Source: SIG78 sp036677805 (GTDB lineage: Bacteria; Verrucomicrobiota; Lentisphaeria; Victivallales; Victivallaceae). Taken from it: 64,000 bases of DNA. Positions 18,241 to 25,975 of this stretch are shown here, one piece after another. The DNA is taken from the NCBI GenBank assembly GCA_036677805.1, contig JAVBVS010000025.1, forward strand, positions 51,738 to 115,737, written 5' to 3'. Numbering within the stretch: the stretch's first letter is position 1; every line of letters starts with the position of its first letter. Below the pieces are notes generated by a model. That model saw only the letters and a list, made by a program, of their open reading frames with translations. It was not told the origin of the DNA and ran no database searches. The translations under genes and the position numbers were made by a program.

Positions 18241-19149
18241 ATGAAAATCACCGGAACTTTTCTCGATGAAATTTCCCACGACATCCCGCACCAGAATTGG
18301 GGCGCGCGCGAATGGGAGGCCGACTTCGCGGCCATGAAATCGATCGGCATCGACACCGTGATCCTGATCCGCTGCGGCTACAAGCGCTTCATCACCTATC
18401 CCTCGCAGGTGCTGACGGAGCGCGAGCGCTGTTACCGGCCGCCGCTCGATCTGGTCGAACTTTTCCTGACGCTGAGCGACCGGTACGGCATGGCGTTCTA
18501 CTTCGGTTTGTACGATTCGGGCCGCTATTGGCACAATGGCGAGTATCGCAAAGAGCTGGAGCTCAGCCGGGCCGTGGCCGAAGAGGTCTGGACCCGTTAC
18601 GGCAAACATCCTTCGTTCAAGGGTTGGTATCTCAATTGCGAAATCAGCCGCGCCACCGCGGGCATGGCCGAACTGTATCGTGAACAGGGGCGGTTCGTGA
18701 AGGATCTTTCCGGCAATCTGCCGACGATGATCTCGCCCTACATCGCGGGGGTCAAGTGCGATCCGGAGCACCCGACCACGCTGGCCGACCATGAACGCGA
18801 TTGGAATCATATCCTCGGCACCGTCGCGGGCGCGGTCGATGTGCTGGCCTTTCAGGACGGCCATTGCGACTATGACGAACTCTCCGATTATCTGGGGATC
18901 AACAAGAAACTGGCTGACCGCTACGGCATGACCAGTTGGACCAACTGCGAGAGCTTCGACCGCGATATGCCGTGGCGCTTTCCGCCGATCAAGTGGGAAA
19001 AAATGCTGCTCAAGCTGGAGGCGGCGCGCCGCGCCGGGGTCGACAAGGCGATTACGTTTGAGTTTTCCCACTTCATGAGTCCCAACAGCATGTATTCGAG
19101 CGCCCATGCGCTTTTCGAACGTTATCGCGAGCACTTCGGCATGCGCTGA
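18241..19149 (+). CDS. DUF4434-type TIM-barrel protein, putative glycosidase
   Basis: A 302-residue protein with no signal peptide. It begins KITGTFLDEISHDIPHQNWG and has a barrel-like pattern: TVILIRCGYKRF, YGMAFYFGLYDSGRYW, FKGWYLNCEISR, VLAFQDGHCD and AITFEFSHFMSP. This fits DUF4434 and the related GH-like barrels common in Lentisphaerota and Bacteroidota. Acidic candidates are the Glu of LNCEIS and the Glu of TFEFSHF. I chose 18241 because the conserved KITGTFLDE follows it and AGGAATAA lies upstream; an ATG at 18220 is possible. The terminator before it implies its own promoter. The enzymatic role is inferred from the fold and neighbours only. Confidence 0.7.
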   Translation: MKITGTFLDEISHDIPHQNWGAREWEADFAAMKSIGIDTVILIRCGYKRFITYPSQVLTERERCYRPPLDLVELFLTLSDRYGMAFYFGLYDSGRYWHNGEYRKELELSRAVAEEVWTRYGKHPSFKGWYLNCEISRATAGMAELYREQGRFVKDLSGNLPTMISPYIAGVKCDPEHPTTLADHERDWNHILGTVAGAVDVLAFQDGHCDYDELSDYLGINKKLADRYGMTSWTNCESFDRDMPWRFPPIKWEKMLLKLEAARRAGVDKAITFEFSHFMSPNSMYSSAHALFERYREHFGMR

Positions 19150-19235
19150 CGGCGGTGCCCAGGGGTTTTTTCGGCGCCGGTGCGATGGATTTCGGACCGG
19201 CGTATTTTTTTTGTGAAAAAAACGTTGCCGGGCCA

Positions 19236-19264
19236 TTGACAAACCGAAAAAAATATGGTATACT
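19236..19264 (+). promoter_or_regulatory. Consensus promoter of the second GntR/LacI gene
   Basis: TTGACA (19236-19241), a 17-bp spacer and TATACT (19259-19264) match the promoter at 13240 exactly in both boxes and spacing. An imperfect dyad (GGCTGGTAA-ag-TTACTGGCC, 19281-19300) between it and the gene may be an autoregulatory operator. Confidence 0.68.
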
Positions 19265-19322
19265 TGTACATGGTTAACATGGCTGGTAAAGTTACTGGCC
19301 AAGTTGGGAGCTTCAGCAAAAC

Positions 19323-20366
19323 ATGGCCAAACAGATCGTCCACTATCAAAAACTTTTCCGGATCGTCTCCGATCGGATTCAATCCGGAGAGATTACCGGC
19401 AAACTGCCGTCGATCGCCGAATTCACCGCAGAGTTCGGGGTCAGCCACAACACGGTCAAAAAAGTGATCGATCAGCTCAAGCTGGCCGGCCGGGTCTATG
19501 GGTTCCAGGGCAAGGGCGTATATGTGCTCGGCCCGGGCCCCAAGGTCAACAATCGCGGGGTCATCGGCATATGCATCGAGTGCGCGGCCTTGCGCAATCC
19601 GTTTTACCTCAAAGTGTTCGATGCGTTGCGCAATGAGCTGCGCGAACGCGATTTCGACTTCAAGTATTTCCAGTCCGCCGCTCAGGTCGTGGGCGATTAT
19701 GTCGACGGGATCATCTTCATCGACTACTATCTGACCGATCTGGAGGCGCAGGTGATCAGCGACCGCTTCGGCGTCCGCCTGGTGGTGGTCAACCGCAAGA
19801 TCGCTCCGATCACCACAGTCGGCAACGACAACTTTTCCTGCGGTTACATGGCGCTGGAATATCTTCATCGGCAGGGACATCGCAAGATCGGACTGATTTC
19901 GCGCGATACCCATATCAAGAAAAGCATCTTCGATTACCGCATGCAGGGTGTGATGAAATACGTCGGAGAGCATCCGGAAATCGAAATTGCCGACAGCCCG
20001 ATTCATATTACCCGGGGCGGCGCGGATGAAATTTTCGCTTCGCGGGCGGCGCGGGAGTTGTTGGATGCCCGCAAGGACCTGACGGCGATTTTCGCTTTTA
20101 CCGATGTGCTGGCGCTGGGTGTTCTGAGCGAGCTTCAGCAGCGCGGCATCCGGGTGCCGGACGACATTTCATTGTGCGGCGTGGACAACCGGGATTTCTC
20201 GGTATTGATGAATCCGCCGCTGACCACGCTGGAGGAACCGGCGGAGCTGGTGGCGCATCAGGCGATGGAAATGCTGCTGCGGCAAATTGATGAAGGCCGG
20301 TGGCTGGACGACCTGCTGCTGCCGCCGGTCATGGTGGAGCGCGCCAGCGTAAAACAGAATAGCTGA
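19323..20366 (+). CDS. GntR-type DNA-binding domain fused to LacI/PBP1-like sensor
   Basis: A 347-residue protein. The winged helix is at about 5-75 (KLPSIAEFTAEFGVSHNTV, with wing GFQGKGVYVLG). The ligand domain starts at about 80 (GVIGICIECAALRNPFY) and keeps LacI-family signatures: YVDGIIFIDYY, GYMALEYLHRQGHRKIGLI, AIFAFTDVLALGVL, and VPDDISLCGVDNRDFS followed by PPLTTLEEP. It is a sugar-responsive regulator. The stop is 50 bp ahead of a large exported GH42-like gene with no terminator between, so regulator and enzyme are probably one transcript, controlled by the promoter at 19236. The pseudopilins at 23455-25957 and the second GH42-like gene are the likely regulon. Confidence 0.88.
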   Translation: MAKQIVHYQKLFRIVSDRIQSGEITGKLPSIAEFTAEFGVSHNTVKKVIDQLKLAGRVYGFQGKGVYVLGPGPKVNNRGVIGICIECAALRNPFYLKVFDALRNELRERDFDFKYFQSAAQVVGDYVDGIIFIDYYLTDLEAQVISDRFGVRLVVVNRKIAPITTVGNDNFSCGYMALEYLHRQGHRKIGLISRDTHIKKSIFDYRMQGVMKYVGEHPEIEIADSPIHITRGGADEIFASRAARELLDARKDLTAIFAFTDVLALGVLSELQQRGIRVPDDISLCGVDNRDFSVLMNPPLTTLEEPAELVAHQAMEMLLRQIDEGRWLDDLLLPPVMVERASVKQNS

Positions 20367-20416
20367 ATTTCAGATATCAATCGGTACCCGAATACAAACT
20401 GAAGGAGTTGCAAGTC

Positions 20417-23401
20417 GTGAAGAAACTGCTGACGGTCATGATGCTGTTGCTGGCGGCCGGAATGATGGCCGCGGAGAATCTGCTGCCCCCGATCGAGGTG
20501 GCATTGGACAACAACGAAAATCTCTGGCACAGCGCGCGCAATGCCGCGTGCGTGGCGGAATTCTCCGCCGATGTTGAAAAGGGCGTCCTGCGCATCGCCA
20601 CCTCGACCGAAACCGGATATGCCAACTATCGGCGTTTTCTGGCCTTGACGCCCGGGGAATATACCGCCGATATTCAGGCTGACGGCAAGGCGGAAAAGCC
20701 GGTCATCGGCCTCGAAATCTACAGTTTTGACGCTGCCGGCAAGGCTCAGCCGATCTGCCTGAAATTCTTTCCCGAAGGACTGCTCAAGGGCGCCCGCATG
20801 GCGGTGAATTTCAGCGTTCCGGCCGGTTCGGTGAAGCAGCGCCTGGCATTATGCGTGAACGGCCGCGGCACGGTCGAATTTATCAGGCCGGCGGTTTACA
20901 AGGGCAAAATCGCGCTCGGCGATCTGCCGGCGCGGGAAGGATTGAGCGCATCCGGCAAGGCCCTGGCGCCCGCCGCAAAAGGGTGGAAGGCCGACTGGGT
21001 CTGGGTCAAGGATTGCGATAAAATCGCCAAAGCCAGTTTCATCAAGGAACTGGAGCTCAAATCCCCGGTTTCCGCCGCCTTGGTGCAGGTAACCGCGGAC
21101 AATGGCTATGCGCTGAAGGTCAACGACAGCCTCGTCGGGGTCGACGGCGATTGGAAGACGATCGAGAAATACGATATCGCCGGATTGCTCAAACCCGGCA
21201 AAAACACCATCGAACTGATCGGTGAAAATTACGACGGCGTCGGCGGCGTGATTCTGCAGGGCCAGGTCTGGATGGAGGACGGCAGCGCGCTTGAATTCGC
21301 GACCGGGCCGGATTGGGCGCTGTATATCGACGGCAAGCCCCGCGAAGAGCAGAAGGTGATCCTCGGCAAGGTGCCGGTGGTGCCGTGGAGCAATATCACA
21401 TTTCACCCGATGATGCCGCCCGATGTGGTGCGGCTGCCCGCGGTCCGGTATATCAACAGCGTGAAACCGGGAGAGGTTTTCGTACTGGAACTCGACGGCG
21501 GCGATGCGCTGCCGTCGAAGGAACTGAGCGAACTGGCCTTCAGCTTCTTCGATGCGGCGGGCCGCCGGGCGGCATTGAGCGCCTATCCCCGGCCGCAGGT
21601 GCGGTTGCAGGGCAAGCGGCTCTATGTGGAACTGGTGATTTCTCCTTATGCGCAAGTCGGCGCATATAGCTGGAAACTTGAAGGATTGACCACGGCGCTG
21701 GCTCCCGCCGAAGGCGCGCAGACCATCACCGTGGAGCCGGGTACGGTTCCGCCGGGTCAGCCCGGAACGAAATTTCCGAAACTCGACGGGACCGACAAGA
21801 TGATGACGCCCGCCGGAGAGCAGGCATTGTTTACCTATTCGACGACGACGCCGACCATCCAGCACTTCTTCAACTGGCGTCATACCGGCGGACATATGTA
21901 TGAAGTGATGGTCCCCGCGGGAACGCAGACGCCCGACGGACAGGTCGACCTGAGCGCGGTGGAGCAGGAGATGATGCAGATTCTGGCCGCCGATCCCGAT
22001 GCCGGGATTTATGCCAAGATCCGGGTCGACGTACCGGGCTGGTGGGGCAGCCGGAACCCCGATGAAACCTTCAAGTCCGACAAAGGACGCGGCGCATTGC
22101 AGAGCTTCTGCTCCGAAGTCTGGGCGCAGGATACCGAAAAACTGCTCAAGACGGTGGTTGACGCCCTGGCCGCGCGGCCGGTCGGCAAAGCGTTGTCCGG
22201 GGTGCTGGTGATGGGCTTCCGGGGCGGTGAATTCCAGCTCTGGGGCGAAGATGTCGGTGAATACGACTGCTCCGCGCCGGCCCGTCGCGCTTTCGCGGCG
22301 TGGCAGAAGGCCAATGGCGTGGCCGATCCGGTCGATCTGCCGCATCCGGCGTTGAGCTGGCCGTTTCAGGACAAGCCGGGCTATGCGCGGGTCCGGGCCG
22401 ACTTCTTTCGCTTTGTGGCCGAACGTCATGCCGACAATCTGATCCGTTTCGCCAGGTTCTTCAAGAAAACCTATGGCGACAAATACGATTTCGGTCTCTA
22501 TTTCGGCTATGCCATGGAGCATGGCGGCAGCTGGATGCGGATGCTTTACGGCGGGCACCTCGGGTTCGGCAGGGTGCTGGCCGAAGCACCGCTCAATCTG
22601 ATCAGCTGTCCGGCCTCCTACAGTCTGCGCCGCTCCTACCAGAGCCACGCCTTCATGAACACGCCGTCGAGCGCGGCGCTGCACGGCATCCGCAGCATGT
22701 TTGAAAACGATGTCCGCAATTATGCCTACCCGCTGGTCGGCGACAGTTCCGGCACCACCATCTATTCCATGCGCGACTCGCTGGTCAACGACAGCCGGCA
22801 GATGCTGTTCGCCGCCTGTCACGGCGCGGTGGTGCGCTATCTGGCACTGGCGGAAGGCATGGACTGGTTTGCGCTGCCGCAGTCGATCGAGCAGATTGCC
22901 CGCGACAATGCGCGCAATCAGAAGCTGCTGCCCGCGGAATTGGGCATGTCGGGCCAGCTGGTGCTGGCGATCGATCCGCTGAGCTGGGTCAGGGCGGCCG
23001 ATTCCGGTTTTACCGAACCGAAATGGGGCGAATTCGTCAGCAATGTCCGCGATACGGTGATGCGCTCCGGCCGCAGTGTGGCCTTCTGCGTCCTCGACGA
23101 CGTGCTGGCCAATCCGGGCAAATGGAAAAATGCGGTGATTCCGGCGCCCGCGCTGCTGGATCAGGATAAGCGGGCCAGGGTCGAACAGCTGTTCGGTCCG
23201 TTCCCGGCGCTCAAGCCCGACACCGGCGCGCTGGTGATCGTCGACGGCAAAATCACGACGGCCGACAGCCGCGAAGAACTCTGGCGCGCGATTGCGACGC
23301 CCGAAGCGTTGGCCGCCGGGATCGATACCGTGTGGTATGTCGGCAAGAATTTCGTCGGCACCTGGGACGGGAAAAATCTGAAATGGACGATCGACCGGTG
23401 A
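20417..23401 (+). CDS. Large exported GH42-like (beta-galactosidase-type) protein A
   Basis: A 994-residue protein. It has a signal peptide (KKLLTVMMLLLAAGMMAAEN) and a beta-sandwich domain (about 20-150). A module at about 180-310 (KADWVWVKDCDKIAKASF, then ADNGYALKVNDSLVG) resembles the binding domains of exo-glycosidases. The TIM-barrel region runs from about 470. The candidate acid/base is Glu605 in FRGGEFQLWG, and the candidate nucleophile is Glu763 in MFENDVRNYAYP; both motifs recur in the two other giants in this window. The start is a GTG nine bases after GGAG; a TTG at 20408 would be too close to that site. It acts outside the cytoplasm; the substrate is unknown. Three pseudopilins follow. 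Confidence 0.75.
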   Translation: MKKLLTVMMLLLAAGMMAAENLLPPIEVALDNNENLWHSARNAACVAEFSADVEKGVLRIATSTETGYANYRRFLALTPGEYTADIQADGKAEKPVIGLEIYSFDAAGKAQPICLKFFPEGLLKGARMAVNFSVPAGSVKQRLALCVNGRGTVEFIRPAVYKGKIALGDLPAREGLSASGKALAPAAKGWKADWVWVKDCDKIAKASFIKELELKSPVSAALVQVTADNGYALKVNDSLVGVDGDWKTIEKYDIAGLLKPGKNTIELIGENYDGVGGVILQGQVWMEDGSALEFATGPDWALYIDGKPREEQKVILGKVPVVPWSNITFHPMMPPDVVRLPAVRYINSVKPGEVFVLELDGGDALPSKELSELAFSFFDAAGRRAALSAYPRPQVRLQGKRLYVELVISPYAQVGAYSWKLEGLTTALAPAEGAQTITVEPGTVPPGQPGTKFPKLDGTDKMMTPAGEQALFTYSTTTPTIQHFFNWRHTGGHMYEVMVPAGTQTPDGQVDLSAVEQEMMQILAADPDAGIYAKIRVDVPGWWGSRNPDETFKSDKGRGALQSFCSEVWAQDTEKLLKTVVDALAARPVGKALSGVLVMGFRGGEFQLWGEDVGEYDCSAPARRAFAAWQKANGVADPVDLPHPALSWPFQDKPGYARVRADFFRFVAERHADNLIRFARFFKKTYGDKYDFGLYFGYAMEHGGSWMRMLYGGHLGFGRVLAEAPLNLISCPASYSLRRSYQSHAFMNTPSSAALHGIRSMFENDVRNYAYPLVGDSSGTTIYSMRDSLVNDSRQMLFAACHGAVVRYLALAEGMDWFALPQSIEQIARDNARNQKLLPAELGMSGQLVLAIDPLSWVRAADSGFTEPKWGEFVSNVRDTVMRSGRSVAFCVLDDVLANPGKWKNAVIPAPALLDQDKRARVEQLFGPFPALKPDTGALVIVDGKITTADSREELWRAIATPEALAAGIDTVWYVGKNFVGTWDGKNLKWTIDR

Positions 23402-23454
23402 CTTTGCGAACATTATTGAATCAAACCAACTCCAACGCAATAAGAGGTGACGTG

Positions 23455-24186
23455 ATGAGAAAGCGGTTTACGCTCATAGAACTCCTCGTAGTGATCGCGA
23501 TCATCGCGATTCTGGCGGCGATGCTGCTGCCGGCATTGTCGGCGGCGCGCGAACGGGCGCGGCAGGCGAGCTGCGTCAATAACCTCAAACAGATCGGCAT
23601 CGGCACTATGACCTATGCCACTACCAGCAACGACTGGGTGCCTTCCGCATTGAATGAAGCCGCTCCGCGAGCCCGGATTATTCGTTGCCTGTTGTTCAAG
23701 AATTCATTGGTGGCCGATGTGTCGCCGACCAATCTTCTGGTCATGTCCGGTGCGATGGGCGGTGAAATTCCGACCAAACAGGAGAATTTTGAAACCATTG
23801 CGGTGAAATATTTCAAATGTCCGAGCGATACGGCGACTTTCACCATGCCGTCGAGCGGAGCGCAGGGCAAACCGAGCTATCTGAACTGGAACTATGAGGA
23901 CACCGCCAAATGCGACGCCGAATCGACTTCCGGTACTTGGGCTGACTGGATTCCATACAGCCGCCGCGTACTGGTGGGGCGTGATGAGCCCGGTGCGATC
24001 ATCTGGGCGGATTGTGCGGGCACCGGCGGCACCGGCGCAATGGGCGCCAATCATCCGGGCGTCGCCAACTGTCTGATGCTTGGCGGGTATGTGAAAGGCA
24101 ATCTTTTCAAGTCGAGCAGCGGTGATTCCTGGATGAACGGCTGGGCGCGGCTGCCGCTCAATCTCGATGATATTTCGTTCCGCTGA
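23455..24186 (+). CDS. Pseudopilin-like protein 2 (H-X9-GG variant)
   Basis: A 243-residue protein beginning MRKRFTLIELLVV, with a prepilin peptidase site and a hydrophobic helix that ends in ALSAARERARQASCVNNLKQ. A soluble part carries CPSDTATF. The C-terminal motif is His-PGVANCLML-Gly-Gly: the His and 9-residue spacing of H-X9-DG are kept but the Asp is Gly. GAGGTGA lies before the start. It is 53 bp after the GH42-like gene A and is probably in the same transcript. The DNA of the N-terminal region is nearly identical to that of pseudopilin 3 from ctcatagaactcct onward, a sign of recent duplication or gene conversion. Function is unknown; export is inferred from the leader. Confidence 0.85.
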   Translation: MRKRFTLIELLVVIAIIAILAAMLLPALSAARERARQASCVNNLKQIGIGTMTYATTSNDWVPSALNEAAPRARIIRCLLFKNSLVADVSPTNLLVMSGAMGGEIPTKQENFETIAVKYFKCPSDTATFTMPSSGAQGKPSYLNWNYEDTAKCDAESTSGTWADWIPYSRRVLVGRDEPGAIIWADCAGTGGTGAMGANHPGVANCLMLGGYVKGNLFKSSSGDSWMNGWARLPLNLDDISFR

Positions 24187-24350
24187 ACTTAAACCCGAAG
24201 GAGGTGTGGGAGCTGGATTGGCTTGGCCGGCTTGCTGGTTTTGGGCGTGAGATCGAATTGCGCTGCGGGCATGCGATGCCCGGGGCATCTGTTATCCGTT
24301 GTGAATCAATTATTTTTGCACCGAAGCAAACCGTTATCGGGAGGAAGAAC
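24187..24350 (+). repeat. Long leader of pseudopilin 3, related to the leader at 25035-25267
   Basis: The leader contains GGCTTGCTGGTTTTGGG followed by GATCGAATTGCGCTGCGGG. Close matches occur at about 25136-25180 (TAGCTTGCTGGTTTCTTGG, GGTCGAATTGCTTCGCGGG). Both leaders end in AAGCAA...TTAT.GGGAG just before the gene. A strong AAGGAGGTG near 24198 has no obvious start behind it. Confidence 0.5.
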
Positions 24351-25034
24351 ATGAAAAAGAACTTTACCCTCATAGAACTCCTTGTTGTGATCGCAATCAT
24401 TGCCATTCTGGCGGCGATGCTGCTGCCGGCATTGTCGGCGGCGCGCGAACGGGCGCGGCAGGCGAGCTGCGTCAGCAAGGAGAAACAGACCGGGCTGGCG
24501 CTCCTGATGTATGCCAACGACAACAAGGACTTCATGCCTTACGGCTGGAACGGCAGTCCCACCTGGAACTCCAGAGCGGCCAACAACGGCGCGGTGAACA
24601 ATCCGGTATGGCCGCCGGATTTTCTGGTCAACGGCGGTTATTTCGCCACCGGCAAACCGGCGACCAATACGGAAATGTTCCAATGCTATGAACAGAATTT
24701 CCACTGTCCGAGTGATACTTCGAATTACAGCGGCAGCGGGACTTATTTCACGATCAGCTATCTGTACATCTTTTTCGACCGGACGAAGGCTATCACCGGC
24801 TGGGATGCCGAGCGCATCGGTCGCAATGTAGTCGGGCGGGACAATCCGGGCCACGCGGTCTGGAGCGATATTTTTCCGCCGCGAAGCATGACTGCCACCC
24901 TGACCAAAAACCACCCCAACATCATCAATACGCTTTACCTCGGCGGACAGGTCGAAGCCAAGCAGTTTCCGAAAGTAACGGTGGGGGATACCTGGTACAA
25001 TGCGGCTTACTTCTATGATGCTGAAGCCATTTGA
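24351..25034 (+). CDS. Pseudopilin-like protein 3 (H-X9-GG variant)
   Basis: A 227-residue protein that starts MKKNFTLIELLVV after GGGAGGAAGAAC. It has a prepilin-type helix, then CVSKEKQTGLALLMYANDN, a CPSDTSNYSGSG segment, and the C-terminal His-PNIINTLYL-Gly-Gly variant. The frame is open upstream to a GTG at 24204, but that would add about 49 residues unlike the paralogues, and the Shine-Dalgarno fits 24351. It is the middle member of three tandem pseudopilins. Mature soluble domains differ between members while the leader and helix stay nearly constant, which suggests different binding partners or ligands with a shared export route. Function is unknown. Confidence 0.85.
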   Translation: MKKNFTLIELLVVIAIIAILAAMLLPALSAARERARQASCVSKEKQTGLALLMYANDNKDFMPYGWNGSPTWNSRAANNGAVNNPVWPPDFLVNGGYFATGKPATNTEMFQCYEQNFHCPSDTSNYSGSGTYFTISYLYIFFDRTKAITGWDAERIGRNVVGRDNPGHAVWSDIFPPRSMTATLTKNHPNIINTLYLGGQVEAKQFPKVTVGDTWYNAAYFYDAEAI

Positions 25035-25267
25035 CCGTCATCGTCAATAACCATGAGCCGGAGACGCGTGCGGCAAATGACGGCAATTTCGTTTCGTTAA
25101 AATCGAACTCAAAGGAAACGCGACGGGCTGATATCGGCTTAGCTTGCTGGTTTCTTGGATGGGGTCGAATTGCTTCGCGGGGATTCAAGGTCCGCAATGT
25201 TTGGTAGCGGTTTTGCCGAGTCGATCATAGGTGGCCTCAAAGCAAGCTATTATGGGGAGAAGAAGTT
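25035..25267 (+). repeat. Long leader of pseudopilin 4, related to 24187-24350
   Basis: A 233-bp non-coding leader that shares blocks with the leader of pseudopilin 3 in the same order. No terminator or clear promoter was seen, and the frame is not open through it. Tandem duplication of leader plus gene is the simplest explanation. Confidence 0.45.
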
Positions 25268-25957
25268 ATGAAAAAACAGTTTACGCTCATAGAACTCCTG
25301 GTGGTGATCGCAATCATCGCAATCTTGGCGGCGATGCTGCTGCCGGCGTTGTCGGCGGCGCGCGAACGCGCCCGCAGCGCCGCTTGCGTCAACAATCTCA
25401 AACAGGCCGGACTGGCCAACATGATGTACAGCGGCACCAACAAGGATTACGTGCCTTACGCCCTTTACTGCGGCGAACACATGTCGCGTGGCGGCTCCTA
25501 TTACGGCAACTATACCGCCGATACGGTTCAGGTTCAGCCGAATATGCTGCTCAATCATGGTTATTACGGTTCGACGCCTCAGAACCTGGACGACTTCAAC
25601 ACCATGGCCAATAAGTTCTTCCATTGTCCGAGCGATACGTTGAATTTCACCATCAAACAAGATGACTGGTGCAACATGAGTTATCTTTATTGGAACTATA
25701 CCTCGGCCGAAGCGCTGAGCGAAATGGGCAAGGATCGGCCGCGTATGATCGTCGGGCGTGATGATCCCGGCTGCATAATTTGGGCTGACAAGAGCGGCAA
25801 AGGAGCCATCGCCCTCGGATCGAACCATCCGGGCCTGGTGAATACGCTTCAACTGGGCGGTCATGTGCTGGGGCATCCGATCAAGACTGCCGACGGCAAC
25901 AGCTGGATGGATGGATGGGGACGGCTCCCGGTGGTGCTTGACGATATCACGGATTAA
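25268..25957 (+). CDS. Pseudopilin-like protein 4 (H-X9-GG variant)
   Basis: A 229-residue protein that starts MKKQFTLIELLVV after GGGGAGAAGAAG. The helix ends in ALSAARERARSAACVNNLKQ. The soluble domain has CPSDTLNFTIKQ, and DDPGCIIWADKSGKGA is shared in form with pseudopilin 2 (DEPGAIIWADCAG). The C-terminal motif is His-PGLVNTLQL-Gly-Gly. The gene stops 18 bp before the next GH42-like giant, so the two are surely co-transcribed. That tight link between a pseudopilin and a secreted glycosidase is repeated at 45575/46351. Function is unknown. Confidence 0.86.
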   Translation: MKKQFTLIELLVVIAIIAILAAMLLPALSAARERARSAACVNNLKQAGLANMMYSGTNKDYVPYALYCGEHMSRGGSYYGNYTADTVQVQPNMLLNHGYYGSTPQNLDDFNTMANKFFHCPSDTLNFTIKQDDWCNMSYLYWNYTSAEALSEMGKDRPRMIVGRDDPGCIIWADKSGKGAIALGSNHPGLVNTLQLGGHVLGHPIKTADGNSWMDGWGRLPVVLDDITD

Positions 25958-25975
25958 ACGAAAAAGGTTCGAGTG

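Noticed and set aside
15615..18356. Minus-strand open frame of about 910 codons opposite the CBM9/DUF4091-like gene
   Set aside because: Same artefact; the plus strand has signal peptide, CBM9 and DUF4091 features.
24204..24350. N-terminal extension of pseudopilin 3 from GTG at 24204
   Set aside because: The frame is open, but the extension does not resemble paralogues, would bury the prepilin leader, and a better Shine-Dalgarno precedes 24351.
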